The notes: generated by a model not told the origin, from the letters alone. A DNA stretch of 64,000 nt from Brienomyrus brachyistius (GCF_023856365.1 NW_026042761.1:38072-102071), one strand, 5' to 3'. Shown: positions 48,037 through 63,113, counted from the first letter of the stretch. Numbers and translations: made by a program.

Positions 48037-48391
48037 CCATCCATCCATTTTCCAAACCGCTTATCCTATTGGGTCGCGGGGGGTCCGGAGCCTATCCCAG
48101 AATCAATGGGCACGAGGCAGGGAACAACCCAGGATGGGGGGCCAGCCCATCGCAGGGCACACTCACACACCATCCACTCACACACACACACCTACGGGCA
48201 ATTCAGCAACTCCAATTAGCCCCAGCATGTTTTTGGACTGTGGGGGGAAACCGGAGTACCCAGAGGAAACCCCACAACGACATGGGGAGAACATGCAAAC
48301 TCCACACACATGTGACCCAGGCGGAGACACGAACCCGGGTCCCAGAGGTGTGAGGCGACAGTGCTAACCACTGCACCACCATGCCGCCCCT
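48037..48391 (-). mobile_element. L2-tailed SINE-like retroposon, copy 5
   Basis: Target duplications at 48025-48036 and 48392-48403. Confidence 0.88.
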
Positions 48392-48971
48392 TATAGAAAT
48401 TATTCTAGGTTTAAATAGTAATTTAGCTGAGTAACTAGGCTGAAATTCTAGATAGTTGCAATTTTAAGAATTATTACTATTATTCACAGCTTTTAAGCAT
48501 GCAGTTGGATGACGGATGGATGGATATTCAGCCACCAGAAATGCCAATTGTTGTTAAGAGGATCAAAGTCTGCAAAGTAGTATGCAGGGTTTAAGGCCAG
48601 AACACAGCATACTCTCCGACAGAAAGCATAAAGTTCACTGGGGGAATTTCTGTGGCCACTGCCTGAACAGCATGTGTGGAGAATGTTTATGAGGGTCGAG
48701 CCATGCAGAGCTGCTGGCCCTGGCATGTAATGATGAATCACAAATCAGTTAAAAATCGGTGCAAATGCATGAAGATTTAAACCGGCTGATGTGGAAAATG
48801 AATCACTATTGTAGGAGTACTTCACAGTACTTTAACAGAAAAACTGGTGTAATATTACATTTGATTTCACAATGTGAGTTTGACGTCAGATGTCACTGCG
48901 TATCACGTCGACATCGTACGTCAGTTTTTGGTTTTGAGCGAACGCGAGATGATGAATGAATTTGAAACTGA

Positions 48972-49266
48972 GGACGGCACAGTGGTTAGTGCTGGCTTCG
49001 GTCCAGGGCCCTTTCTGTGTGGAGTTCGCATGCTCTCCCCGTTTTCGCCGGGGACTCCAGGTTCCTCCCACGGTCCAAAAGCATGCAGGATAGGTTGACT
49101 GGTGAGTCTAAATTGGCCCTGTAGTTGTGTGAGTGTGTGCGACCTGCGGTGTGTAGGTGACTGCCTGGGCTTGGTTCCTGTCTGCGCCCCTTGTTCCCGG
49201 GATAGGCTCCGGTCTCCCCCGCGATCTCAGTTGGGATTAAGTGGTTTCAGAAAATGGATGGATGGA
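48972..49266 (+). mobile_element. L2-tailed retroposon, copy 6
   Basis: Equivalent of 432-726. Confidence 0.82.
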
Positions 49267-51281
49267 CGCACCGCCCGATCTTCAATTGGCGGTGTGGCAG
49301 CATATTAGCTTTCCGGTAATCACAAACGAGGAGGAAACAGCGAGAAAAGCACAGACAAGACATAAACTGCATGCAAACATTGTAATAGACTGATAACATA
49401 CACAAACAGGTCCACTGGCACCACCGTGAGCTGAGTGAAGATTATTAAAAGGGCAAAGCACGCTAAAAAGCTGCACATGCAAACCTTAGCTTATTTATTT
49501 GATTTATTTTTTTTTATTTACTTATTTTGATTTGGGATTTTTTTCAACAGTATTTTATTCAAATTCAGTTGCACTGTTCACAACAGTGTCAACAGTTCAG
49601 AAAGATAAATATAAGAATATTTTTGAATATATTTGTCTGCAGCTCATTCTGCAAAAAATGAGAAAATTGTATCGTGAACTCAGAATCGTGAATCGTATCA
49701 AATGGTGAGTTGAATGTATCGTTACATCCCTAGTTCTTACAGTAGTACTATGGTATGGTGGAGCCACATGACAGGAAGGCAGTACATTGCGAAGTCTGTT
49801 AAGAACATCATTCGCACTGAACTGCCCTCCATTGACCAGCTGTACTTTAACTGCCACAGTAACAAGGTTCAGTCTATAATCCAGGACTCTGACCACCATC
49901 CACAAACACTGACTAGCAGATTCATGAACAGCTTCATTCGCCAAACAATTCAAACCTGCAGCTTTTGCATCCCCTGTAACAGTCATTTCCACGGCAGCTG
50001 CACTGTACAGCTGTTACTGCACTTTATCCACCACTGACCACGTATCATCCAGTTTTGTCCTGCTTTGTATCGCACTGTTTCTGCACCATGTTGTCTTGTA
50101 CTCCCTTGTGTTGTTATGCACCATCTGTGTTGTTCTGAGCAGTGCCATGATGCAATATTACAAAAAGATCTTGAGGAAATGCAGAGTTCTGGAGGAGATT
50201 CTCACAGATCATGGCATGTGTTTATACTGAAGAAACTGTACAAATTGCTAGACATAAAACACAGGACTGGCAACTGTGGTACGTTTTAACACCTTGATAA
50301 AAAACTTAAAATCCATAGTAAGTAGGACAACCTCATAGAACCTTTACTAGTCATTGTTCAGAAGATTAACACGGATTAAAAACCATTACTATGAAAGCAC
50401 GCTAATCAGTTAAGTTGATTATGTGGAGAGAGAGAAAAAAAACTGTCTTTGAAAAAGATCAACCATAGAACGAAGCTGCAGCATTGACACCCCCTAGTGG
50501 TGATTTGAAGATAGTTCTGTCTGTAGCAGCTAAGCAGTAGATTTGGCGTCAGGTGCCATGACAAACTCAGTGCTGCTCGGTTTGAACGGCAGAAGCACAA
50601 AAATAAAGGGGGCATCTACTGCACGCCCCCCACCCTTGAAAATGGTACAAATTATCATGCAACAGTTTTCTTAAGTAAGTCTTTTTGGGCGTCTGCAGAA
50701 ACCTCCACGATGCGATTGCCCTGATTAAGAAGTGCGCAGCGGATACAATTTGGGATGCATCGTTCATCCGATTTATTAATATATAATTATTAGTATGTCT
50801 ATATTATTTTAGAAACGTTACTTGACGAATATTTTTCATTGAGATTGATTCCCCGTTTAAAATTTTGGTGACACTTCATATTTTTTAAGAGAGACAGACA
50901 ATTTGACGCATGCAATTTGCAGAAATATGTTGTGCCGCTATAAAGTACACAGGCAGCATGACAAACATAAGTACTCACTGAAGCCACGACATACGCCCGG
51001 CTGGCCCCAGCGGTACCCCTAAGAAGAAGGCTTTTTTCACAACCCACGACCATCACGAGGGCAAAAAAAACTGAATAGCCTAGAATTTAGTTAATTACAA
51101 GGCACATATTTATTGGAGCAAGAGCTCTAACATAAAACTACCTTGTAATTATAAAGTATTATGGCTGTGAACAATGTACAAACAGGCACAGAAAGTAAAA
51201 TACTCCAAAAATGCAAAGAACCTAAATATTTTTGTTTCCACCGATTCACTCTTGATGTGTTAGGAGTCACAGTTCAGTAGC

Positions 51282-53547
51282 CTATTCTTCAGTATCTGCA
51301 TTTAAGACCACCAACTGCTCTTTCTCCTCCTTCGCTCGTCGGCTCAGAGTATTGGACTTGGTAAGTAATGTTGCCCTTTTGGTTCCAGCAGCACTCTCTG
51401 CTTCCTCTGCCATGTGCTCAGCATCCTTTTGTAAACTCTCACATACACTTTCCAGTGAGACTCTCTTCCTCTTGAGTTCCTCAAGTTTTCTTTTTTGCTT
51501 TTCGCTCATCTTTCACCTTTGGTCAGAGGCGCTTTGGTTGCTCCCCCACACACTCTGACATGGTCGCATATAAGCCTCTGTGCAACAACTGTTTCCTCTG
51601 ATAAGTTGCAGGTCTCCACCTCTATTCGTTCCACTTCGGCTTGCCCATAGGACAGCAGCAGCAAGTTCTTGCAGAACATCCAGAGGTCAGGATAAGGCCC
51701 ACTAACTTTTTGATGTAAAAAGACATCAACTTTGGATGGTGCTGAAGGAATGAAGGATATAAAATCCAAGCCTTTTGCCTCATTGTGCAGGTGATTATCA
51801 GACTGCTGGGATATTGCATCACCTGTAATTACATTAATTACAGTAGATTAGATGCAGATCAACAATGTCAATACACAGAATCACATGTAGAATAGGAAAG
51901 TGATTTATAACCCAATTTTCCTATGATACCATAAATGTGCAATCATTTTAATTTAATCTTGAGATATCTCTAGGCTCATCAAAGAAAATATAACTGGGCT
52001 GATGCTTCTTTTCAAACACCAAGAGTCGGTCTTCTAAATACTGCTAAAATCTACGTGTTAACACTATTCAGTTCAGGGACGGATTATGGGTTGTGTGGGC
52101 CCCTGGGTAAAACGTTCGCGAGGCCCCCCCCCACCACCACCACCTGCACCACCACCACAACCACCACAAGTCAAGGGCCCTTGGCAGCCAAACACCCTCC
52201 CTATAGGGTCAGGGGACCTTGTAGGCAGAGGATCAAAGAATGTAGGCCCTCTAAAATAGACAAACGAAAATACATTGCTGATAAGCGTTGCAAATTGTTT
52301 TGGGCTTGGGGCCCACGGGCCCCCTGCACCCCAAGGGCCCCTGGGCAGCGGCCCCGCTAACCCGGTTTGTAATCCGTCCCTGATTCAGTTAGATGTGAAA
52401 AAAGAAAAGCATAATTTAAAAATAATATTCTGAACTATCCTATTCTTATCCTATGATTTACCAGCAGATATCCTGCCTGCCAACCGATTCTCCTGCGCAA
52501 ACTTCTGCATGAGATTTCTCCTTTTCTGCTGGCAGTTATCTGGCTGGTGTGCATTTTGTTTGGGTCCAAGCACGTCATCTCATGTACAATCGAGTACTTC
52601 AGAGGGCATTTATCCAAGGCCTTTTTGCACATTTTTGAGAGCACAATCTGGCAATTTTTTTTAATCTGAAGGACACCAAGGTCACTTCCACTGCCTTTGG
52701 CTCCTGACTGTCTCTGACAAAAAGATGGTTTGTCAAATTTCCAGAATCTTTCTGCACACTCAGCCCAAGGTTAACACTACCTCAGCTGTACATATCAAAC
52801 CAGCTCAAACTCCATGTTATTCACATATTTTTTACTTCACAATTGTTTGATACATTTGTATGTAAAGATACCAGTGAATTCACAGAAGTCCCACCTTGAT
52901 GACAGCCATTCCTATATCCACCTCCTTTGGACTGAGCCAGAGTTTTTGCCTGTACAACAGCTGTACATGTTGCTACACAACACTTAAACATTCTATTTCC
53001 TCAATGAACTATTTTTTTTGCAGCAAAAGCCATGAAGCAGCAATAAAATCTTTAAAATATGCTTACCAATAAATATGGTTCTCCCATTTAAACACATGTA
53101 AAGATAAACCATGGATATTTAAAAATCATGGGTTCGTTAATGAGTTTAAATGTTATTGAATGGCTTACCTTAAACTTCTCCAGTAAGTCTTCAGCGGTGG
53201 AGTGGCTCATGTACTGTGATCCCAGAACCAGGACTGCACTCGAGAGCCATTCTCATAATTCACCCAATACCTGACATGCACATCCAGTTGTTTTCTTTTG
53301 ATGGTCCTGTTCATACTTACGTCAAACATGACAACGAAGCTCCCTTTTAATATATGGAGCGAGTCCAAATCGCGCAAGAAAAGCGGTTTTATCTTTACCA
53401 CAAGTGACCCTGCGAGTCAGGGAACATCACCCTGGAGACGGTGTGAATGTCATCATTGGACGTATAGGAGTGATGTCGGCAAACCGTTTGCAAAGCCCAT
53501 AGCACTTCTGCTTTCAGTGTGGGTTGAGGAGGATGTACTGAAGGCAT
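51282..53547 (-). pseudogene. hAT-like transposase-derived gene remnant, copy 6
   Basis: Exon pieces at 53547-53169, 52770-52462 and 51822-51282. Same lesions. Confidence 0.63.
52074..52382. mobile_element. hAT MITE, copy 6
   Basis: 309 bp, 9-C run. Confidence 0.93.
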
Positions 53548-53650
53548 TATTTGTCATGGGATCCGGAGACACTGCCAAAACGGGTGTAGGCCTATCTTTA
53601 GAGGTTGTACTTATCTCCACTGAATAAACATAAATCTGGGCTTATTCTAT

Positions 53651-54157
53651 ACTGAACAAAAATATAAACGCAACACTCTTGTTTCTGCTCCCATTTTTCA
53701 TGAGATGGACTTAAAGACCTACAATTCATTCCAGATACACAATATTACCATTTCTCTCAAACATTTCTCACAAATCAGTCTAAATGTGTGATAGTGAGCA
53801 CTTCTGCTTTGCTGAGATAATCCATCCCACCTCACAGGTGTGCCACATCAAGATGCTGATCTGACATCATGGGTAGTGCACAGGTGTACCTTATACTGCC
53901 CACAATAAAAGGCCACCCTGGAATGTGCAGTTTTTTGCTTTATTGGGGGTCTGGGGACTCAGAACCGGTCAGTATCTGGTGTGACCACCATTTGCCTCAT
54001 GCAATGCAACACATCTTCTTCGCATAGAGTTTATCAGATTGTCAATTGTGGCCTGTGGAATGTTGGTCCACTCCTCTTCAATGGCTGTGCGAAGTTGTTG
54101 GATATTAGTGGGAACTGGTACACGCTGTCGTATACGCCGGTCAAGCACATCCCAAAC
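53651..54157 (-). mobile_element. Tc1-like transposon 3' end, copy 6
   Basis: Transposase C-terminus at 53969-54157. Confidence 0.88.
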
Positions 54158-54760
54158 AAGAGCAGCTGACCTGAGAAATAAGAAATAAGCTAAGCTGGAA
54201 ACCTGGACCCTCCGACCAAGAATGCGTGAAGTACCCTCAGAAGGTCTACTAGAAGATGTACGTAGAAGACTACTACAGATCAGCTGATCTACACCACAGC
54301 AACAGTGATCCTTGAGCTGGAGCCGGACCGTCTTTGAAGACTCCGTAAATCTCCGTATAATAATATATATCTACGGGAACGAGAAAGGAGAAAGCAGAGA
54401 ACAAGAACAAGATTTGTAAATGTAAGATTTGAAGGACCCCCGGCATGAAAAATAGAATAGTTCTCGTCATTAGTGAACATGTGTCTCGTCATTGTGTATC
54501 ATGGACAGTAAGAGGGGGATCAATAGAGTGTTGTTATTATAACGTCTAAAAAGTCTGTCGATAAATCAATAAGAAAATAAATGAAGTCGTTTTCGCGAAC
54601 ACGCGAACAGGGGCCGGACCGACTGTAGGGGGCGTGGCCAGAGACAGCCATAGCTGTCAAGTCTCCCGTTTTGGCCGGGAAACTACCGTATTTTACTTCT
54701 CTTTCCCGCCGTCCTCCCGTATTAGTATTTTCCCGTAAATCTCCCTTATATTATATAGTT

Positions 54761-54831
54761 GCTGGATAGTGTAGTGGTAAGATCGCCGCCTTTCACACGG
54801 GAGACCGGGGTTCGAATCCCGGTTGTGGCCA
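54761..54831 (+). tRNA. tRNA-Glu(TTC)-like sequence 1, copy 6
   Basis: Standard 71-base sequence. Confidence 0.55.
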
Positions 54832-55037
54832 AAAATATATTTTATATATTTTATATATTTATATTTATATTTATATTATATTTTATATAATTTATATTAT
54901 TTTATATTTCCTGTCTTAAAATGTAAGGGATACTGGAGCCTCCCGTTTTGGCCGGGAAACTACCGTATTTTACTTCTCTTTCCCGCCGTCCTCCCGTATT
55001 AGTATTTTCCCGTAAATCTCCCTTATATTATATAGTT

Positions 55038-55108
55038 GCTGGATAGTGTAGTGGTAAGATCGCCGCCTTTCACACGGGAGACCGGGGTTCGAATCCCGGT
55101 TGTGGCCA
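55038..55108 (+). tRNA. tRNA-Glu(TTC)-like sequence 2, copy 6
   Basis: Standard sequence. The cluster is indistinguishable from that of copy 4. Confidence 0.55.
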
Positions 55109-55150
55109 AAAATATATTTTATATATTTTATATATTTATATTTATATTTA

Positions 55151-56406
55151 AAAGCCTGAGGCGACAGTGGCAAGGAAACTCCCTCTAGCAGGAAGAAACC
55201 TTGAGTGGAACCTAGACTCAGAAGGGGACCCCATCCTCCTCTGGGCGACCAAGGAGCATGAAACTGCATTTACATTGACATTCATTAGAGTTCATATAGT
55301 TATAAAGTCCCAGTTGGTTTCATGTAGTTATATCCAGGAGTCCAGGTGCGGGTTCACACGGTGTAGTCGGCTCGGTATCAGCTCGAAAAAGAGAAGATGG
55401 AGAAGAGTTATTGCCCTACACCTAACCGGCAGGACTAAAGCAACTATGACAGCCTGCCTAAAAGAGTGACCTGGAAGGAAGCACAGGCATGAGGGTTTAC
55501 AGAGGTTTTGGCGTCAAGCCACCTCCCATCCACAGCTTAAGTGATCGGCGAGAGTGGCAGGACGACAGCACCAATCCCCCCTTTCCCCTTCAATCTCAAA
55601 TAACTATGAACCTCCAGATTTCCCATTCACCTTAGAAAAGAAGATTTAACTATCCAAAAGACTGGCGAAAGAGGTACATCTTAAGCCTTGACTTAAAAGC
55701 AGAGATTGTGTCTGAGTTCCGAACACTAATAGGAAGTTTATTCCATAGCTGTGGTGCTTTATGAGCAAATGCTCTTCCCCCAAAGGTAATGTTCTTTATT
55801 CTGGGTACGGATAGAATACCTCCATCTCGTCATCTAAGTGTATGATTCGGAACGCAAATGAGGTCACTCACATACTGCGGTGCAAGACCATTTACAGCTT
55901 TATAGGTTAAGAGCAGTGTTTTGTAGTCAACACGAAATCTAACTGGCAGCCAGTGCAGTGAAGATAAAATTGGGGTAATATGATTATATGTTTTAGTTTA
56001 ACTATTGCTAGTAGCGGTTCAATCAATGCTGGGAGCATCGCTGAATAATTTTGATGGAACAGGTTCTAGCATACAAGTAGATGAATTTGAAGATAAAATT
56101 AAGTACATCAGTTCTGACTGGTTAACCAATATTCAATATTCAAAATGTTCTGTTTAATTGAGCATATTTTTGGTCAAAAAGTTTCATAAAGTCGTCACTG
56201 GAAAATAACCAGTGGTCTGGTTATTAGTCAGCTTGGACACCATAGTAAATAGGAATCTAGGATTATTTTTGTTTATTTCAATTAGTTCTGATAGATACTA
56301 GATGATTTGGCGGCACTAAGAGCCTTTTTGTAGCTACCCATAGCCTCTTTCCATGCTAGTTCGAACACCACTAGTTTAGTATGATGCCACTTACATTCTG
56401 TAAGGA
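55151..56406 (-). mobile_element. CR1/L2/Rex-group LINE remnant, copy 6
   Basis: C-terminal coding remnant at 55650-55985. Confidence 0.78.
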
Positions 56407-57602
56407 CATAAAACTTATAGGTCCTGCAGGCCCCAACTCTGATCAGCCTGCATCAGTCTATTTCAGAGCTCCGCTGGCCCAGGCAAGACTGGACTCAACT
56501 CGTCAAACCACCCCTTTTAAGGAAGGCAAAGGCCTGCCGGCTCCTGAGAGACTGGATAGGAATAACTGGAGCAGCACAGAAAAAGCAAGACCTTTCACCC
56601 CCGGAGTGACCAGAGTTCCACAATCAATCCACAGCAACAACAGCTGTCAGCCTCCAGACACAGACACCTTTTCCACTATAAACAGGATAACTCAGCACAC
56701 ATAGATGTTAGGGACAAATACACGCATGTTTGGTCTCGTTTGAATAGGCATGAGACGAGGAGTATTATACTCTCAGATTTAAGGCAGTATAGCTTTTCCT
56801 AAGAGAAATACAGAAACTTCGGCTCAACCCACCAAACTGAGAGAGATTCTCTCATGGTAGAACAAGGGAATTACAACCACCCCCTAAAGTGATCTGATTG
56901 GCTGGGGACTTGAGAACCAAGGTCAGCAATGCCCCTAAAATTAACCATTGACCGAAATTAGTCAGTCTTCAGAAACATGCCATCACCTGGTCTGGATACT
57001 TAAGGAAGGGCTTCAGAAGTAGTCGGGGAGTCACTCTGTAATCAGAGCTCCCGCAGAGAACTGGGTGAAAGTCTATCTGTAGTCAGATACTTTCCACAGA
57101 ACTTTGTTCACTCTCAGCTGAGGAATGTGAATACATGATATGAAGACAACTGGATCACAACTGGATCACGGGGGAATCATAAGCAGGGAAGAACACACAG
57201 GCAAACAGCAGCAGCAACATTAAAGGCAGGACTGAGAAGCACATTTATACAAGGCTAAGCAGGGAGCAAACTAGAGGCACCTGAAATGAGTAACACAAGG
57301 GCAGGAAGGAGAGGTAAAACAAACGCGGAACAGGCATGGCACGTTATACCACACTAGGGAGGAAACGGGAGGTTCAGGAGGGCAGGGTGTGGCAGGGATC
57401 CGTTTCAAAATTTAATTTTGGCTTGTACAAACCTTGGTAAAAGCTGCAAAAGATCGATCAACCACTTTCTGAGCTATTGTCTTAACAAACAAAGCATCTG
57501 TTGGGGTGGCGGTGTCTGGGGAATACCATGTGTAATACACCTTGTGAAGATTTATATGTAAAACAAAATATTTTTTGATTCTATCACACATATAGAAATT
57601 AT

Positions 57603-57957
57603 CCATCCATCCATTTTCCAAACCGCTTATCCTATTGGGTCGCGGGGGGTCCGGAGCCTATCCCAGAATCAATGGGCACGAGGCAGGGAACAACCCAGGA
57701 TGGGGGGCCAGCCCATCGCAGGGCACACTCACACACCATCCACTCACACACACACACCTACGGGCAATTCAGCAACTCCAATTAGCCCCAGCATGTTTTT
57801 GGACTGTGGGGGGAAACCGGAGTACCCAGAGGAAACCCCACAACGACATGGGGAGAACATGCAAACTCCACACACATGTGACCCAGGCGGAGACACGAAC
57901 CCGGGTCCCAGAGGTGTGAGGCGACAGTGCTAACCACTGCACCACCATGCCGCCCCT
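57603..57957 (-). mobile_element. L2-tailed SINE-like retroposon, copy 6
   Basis: Target duplications at 57591-57602 and 57958-57969. Confidence 0.88.
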
Positions 57958-58537
57958 TATAGAAATTATTCTAGGTTTAAATAGTAATTTAGCTGAGTAA
58001 CTAGGCTGAAATTCTAGATAGTTGCAATTTTAAGAATTATTACTATTATTCACAGCTTTTAAGCATGCAGTTGGATGACGGATGGATGGATATTCAGCCA
58101 CCAGAAATGCCAATTGTTGTTAAGAGGATCAAAGTCTGCAAAGTAGTATGCAGGGTTTAAGGCCAGAACACAGCATACTCTCCGACAGAAAGCATAAAGT
58201 TCACTGGGGGAATTTCTGTGGCCACTGCCTGAACAGCATGTGTGGAGAATGTTTATGAGGGTCGAGCCATGCAGAGCTGCTGGCCCTGGCATGTAATGAT
58301 GAATCACAAATCAGTTAAAAATCGGTGCAAATGCATGAAGATTTAAACCGGCTGATGTGGAAAATGAATCACTATTGTAGGAGTACTTCACAGTACTTTA
58401 ACAGAAAAACTGGTGTAATATTACATTTGATTTCACAATGTGAGTTTGACGTCAGATGTCACTGCGTATCACGTCGACATCGTACGTCAGTTTTTGGTTT
58501 TGAGCGAACGCGAGATGATGAATGAATTTGAAACTGA

Positions 58538-58832
58538 GGACGGCACAGTGGTTAGTGCTGGCTTCGGTCCAGGGCCCTTTCTGTGTGGAGTTCGCATGCT
58601 CTCCCCGTTTTCGCCGGGGACTCCAGGTTCCTCCCACGGTCCAAAAGCATGCAGGATAGGTTGACTGGTGAGTCTAAATTGGCCCTGTAGTTGTGTGAGT
58701 GTGTGCGACCTGCGGTGTGTAGGTGACTGCCTGGGCTTGGTTCCTGTCTGCGCCCCTTGTTCCCGGGATAGGCTCCGGTCTCCCCCGCGATCTCAGTTGG
58801 GATTAAGTGGTTTCAGAAAATGGATGGATGGA
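58538..58832 (+). mobile_element. L2-tailed retroposon, copy 7
   Basis: Equivalent of 432-726. Confidence 0.82.
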
Positions 58833-60847
58833 CGCACCGCCCGATCTTCAATTGGCGGTGTGGCAGCATATTAGCTTTCCGGTAATCACAAACGAGGAGG
58901 AAACAGCGAGAAAAGCACAGACAAGACATAAACTGCATGCAAACATTGTAATAGACTGATAACATACACAAACAGGTCCACTGGCACCACCGTGAGCTGA
59001 GTGAAGATTATTAAAAGGGCAAAGCACGCTAAAAAGCTGCACATGCAAACCTTAGCTTATTTATTTGATTTATTTTTTTTTATTTACTTATTTTGATTTG
59101 GGATTTTTTTCAACAGTATTTTATTCAAATTCAGTTGCACTGTTCACAACAGTGTCAACAGTTCAGAAAGATAAATATAAGAATATTTTTGAATATATTT
59201 GTCTGCAGCTCATTCTGCAAAAAATGAGAAAATTGTATCGTGAACTCAGAATCGTGAATCGTATCAAATGGTGAGTTGAATGTATCGTTACATCCCTAGT
59301 TCTTACAGTAGTACTATGGTATGGTGGAGCCACATGACAGGAAGGCAGTACATTGCGAAGTCTGTTAAGAACATCATTCGCACTGAACTGCCCTCCATTG
59401 ACCAGCTGTACTTTAACTGCCACAGTAACAAGGTTCAGTCTATAATCCAGGACTCTGACCACCATCCACAAACACTGACTAGCAGATTCATGAACAGCTT
59501 CATTCGCCAAACAATTCAAACCTGCAGCTTTTGCATCCCCTGTAACAGTCATTTCCACGGCAGCTGCACTGTACAGCTGTTACTGCACTTTATCCACCAC
59601 TGACCACGTATCATCCAGTTTTGTCCTGCTTTGTATCGCACTGTTTCTGCACCATGTTGTCTTGTACTCCCTTGTGTTGTTATGCACCATCTGTGTTGTT
59701 CTGAGCAGTGCCATGATGCAATATTACAAAAAGATCTTGAGGAAATGCAGAGTTCTGGAGGAGATTCTCACAGATCATGGCATGTGTTTATACTGAAGAA
59801 ACTGTACAAATTGCTAGACATAAAACACAGGACTGGCAACTGTGGTACGTTTTAACACCTTGATAAAAAACTTAAAATCCATAGTAAGTAGGACAACCTC
59901 ATAGAACCTTTACTAGTCATTGTTCAGAAGATTAACACGGATTAAAAACCATTACTATGAAAGCACGCTAATCAGTTAAGTTGATTATGTGGAGAGAGAG
60001 AAAAAAAACTGTCTTTGAAAAAGATCAACCATAGAACGAAGCTGCAGCATTGACACCCCCTAGTGGTGATTTGAAGATAGTTCTGTCTGTAGCAGCTAAG
60101 CAGTAGATTTGGCGTCAGGTGCCATGACAAACTCAGTGCTGCTCGGTTTGAACGGCAGAAGCACAAAAATAAAGGGGGCATCTACTGCACGCCCCCCACC
60201 CTTGAAAATGGTACAAATTATCATGCAACAGTTTTCTTAAGTAAGTCTTTTTGGGCGTCTGCAGAAACCTCCACGATGCGATTGCCCTGATTAAGAAGTG
60301 CGCAGCGGATACAATTTGGGATGCATCGTTCATCCGATTTATTAATATATAATTATTAGTATGTCTATATTATTTTAGAAACGTTACTTGACGAATATTT
60401 TTCATTGAGATTGATTCCCCGTTTAAAATTTTGGTGACACTTCATATTTTTTAAGAGAGACAGACAATTTGACGCATGCAATTTGCAGAAATATGTTGTG
60501 CCGCTATAAAGTACACAGGCAGCATGACAAACATAAGTACTCACTGAAGCCACGACATACGCCCGGCTGGCCCCAGCGGTACCCCTAAGAAGAAGGCTTT
60601 TTTCACAACCCACGACCATCACGAGGGCAAAAAAAACTGAATAGCCTAGAATTTAGTTAATTACAAGGCACATATTTATTGGAGCAAGAGCTCTAACATA
60701 AAACTACCTTGTAATTATAAAGTATTATGGCTGTGAACAATGTACAAACAGGCACAGAAAGTAAAATACTCCAAAAATGCAAAGAACCTAAATATTTTTG
60801 TTTCCACCGATTCACTCTTGATGTGTTAGGAGTCACAGTTCAGTAGC

Positions 60848-63113
60848 CTATTCTTCAGTATCTGCATTTAAGACCACCAACTGCTCTTTCTCCTCCTTCG
60901 CTCGTCGGCTCAGAGTATTGGACTTGGTAAGTAATGTTGCCCTTTTGGTTCCAGCAGCACTCTCTGCTTCCTCTGCCATGTGCTCAGCATCCTTTTGTAA
61001 ACTCTCACATACACTTTCCAGTGAGACTCTCTTCCTCTTGAGTTCCTCAAGTTTTCTTTTTTGCTTTTCGCTCATCTTTCACCTTTGGTCAGAGGCGCTT
61101 TGGTTGCTCCCCCACACACTCTGACATGGTCGCATATAAGCCTCTGTGCAACAACTGTTTCCTCTGATAAGTTGCAGGTCTCCACCTCTATTCGTTCCAC
61201 TTCGGCTTGCCCATAGGACAGCAGCAGCAAGTTCTTGCAGAACATCCAGAGGTCAGGATAAGGCCCACTAACTTTTTGATGTAAAAAGACATCAACTTTG
61301 GATGGTGCTGAAGGAATGAAGGATATAAAATCCAAGCCTTTTGCCTCATTGTGCAGGTGATTATCAGACTGCTGGGATATTGCATCACCTGTAATTACAT
61401 TAATTACAGTAGATTAGATGCAGATCAACAATGTCAATACACAGAATCACATGTAGAATAGGAAAGTGATTTATAACCCAATTTTCCTATGATACCATAA
61501 ATGTGCAATCATTTTAATTTAATCTTGAGATATCTCTAGGCTCATCAAAGAAAATATAACTGGGCTGATGCTTCTTTTCAAACACCAAGAGTCGGTCTTC
61601 TAAATACTGCTAAAATCTACGTGTTAACACTATTCAGTTCAGGGACGGATTATGGGTTGTGTGGGCCCCTGGGTAAAACGTTCGCGAGGCCCCCCCCCAC
61701 CACCACCACCTGCACCACCACCACAACCACCACAAGTCAAGGGCCCTTGGCAGCCAAACACCCTCCCTATAGGGTCAGGGGACCTTGTAGGCAGAGGATC
61801 AAAGAATGTAGGCCCTCTAAAATAGACAAACGAAAATACATTGCTGATAAGCGTTGCAAATTGTTTTGGGCTTGGGGCCCACGGGCCCCCTGCACCCCAA
61901 GGGCCCCTGGGCAGCGGCCCCGCTAACCCGGTTTGTAATCCGTCCCTGATTCAGTTAGATGTGAAAAAAGAAAAGCATAATTTAAAAATAATATTCTGAA
62001 CTATCCTATTCTTATCCTATGATTTACCAGCAGATATCCTGCCTGCCAACCGATTCTCCTGCGCAAACTTCTGCATGAGATTTCTCCTTTTCTGCTGGCA
62101 GTTATCTGGCTGGTGTGCATTTTGTTTGGGTCCAAGCACGTCATCTCATGTACAATCGAGTACTTCAGAGGGCATTTATCCAAGGCCTTTTTGCACATTT
62201 TTGAGAGCACAATCTGGCAATTTTTTTTAATCTGAAGGACACCAAGGTCACTTCCACTGCCTTTGGCTCCTGACTGTCTCTGACAAAAAGATGGTTTGTC
62301 AAATTTCCAGAATCTTTCTGCACACTCAGCCCAAGGTTAACACTACCTCAGCTGTACATATCAAACCAGCTCAAACTCCATGTTATTCACATATTTTTTA
62401 CTTCACAATTGTTTGATACATTTGTATGTAAAGATACCAGTGAATTCACAGAAGTCCCACCTTGATGACAGCCATTCCTATATCCACCTCCTTTGGACTG
62501 AGCCAGAGTTTTTGCCTGTACAACAGCTGTACATGTTGCTACACAACACTTAAACATTCTATTTCCTCAATGAACTATTTTTTTTGCAGCAAAAGCCATG
62601 AAGCAGCAATAAAATCTTTAAAATATGCTTACCAATAAATATGGTTCTCCCATTTAAACACATGTAAAGATAAACCATGGATATTTAAAAATCATGGGTT
62701 CGTTAATGAGTTTAAATGTTATTGAATGGCTTACCTTAAACTTCTCCAGTAAGTCTTCAGCGGTGGAGTGGCTCATGTACTGTGATCCCAGAACCAGGAC
62801 TGCACTCGAGAGCCATTCTCATAATTCACCCAATACCTGACATGCACATCCAGTTGTTTTCTTTTGATGGTCCTGTTCATACTTACGTCAAACATGACAA
62901 CGAAGCTCCCTTTTAATATATGGAGCGAGTCCAAATCGCGCAAGAAAAGCGGTTTTATCTTTACCACAAGTGACCCTGCGAGTCAGGGAACATCACCCTG
63001 GAGACGGTGTGAATGTCATCATTGGACGTATAGGAGTGATGTCGGCAAACCGTTTGCAAAGCCCATAGCACTTCTGCTTTCAGTGTGGGTTGAGGAGGAT
63101 GTACTGAAGGCAT
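60848..63113 (-). pseudogene. hAT-like transposase-derived gene remnant, copy 7
   Basis: Exon pieces at 63113-62735, 62336-62028 and 61388-60848. Same lesions. Confidence 0.63.
61640..61948. mobile_element. hAT MITE, copy 7
   Basis: 309 bp, 9-C run. Confidence 0.93.

Larger units (their letters stand above)
40227..48540. repeat. Macrorepeat copy 5 (8314 bp, internal deletion)
   Basis: Carries a single tRNA-like sequence that is cut six bases before its normal end and joined at 46511/46512 directly to the interior of the minus-strand LINE. The lost DNA covers the rest of the tRNA-like cluster, the LINE 3' region and the LINE C-terminal coding remnant. Confidence 0.98.
48541..58106. repeat. 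Macrorepeat copy 6 (9566 bp)
   Basis: Same length and same two-member tRNA-like cluster as copy 4. Copies 4 and 6 flank the deleted copy 5, so the order here is long, short, long. Confidence 0.98.
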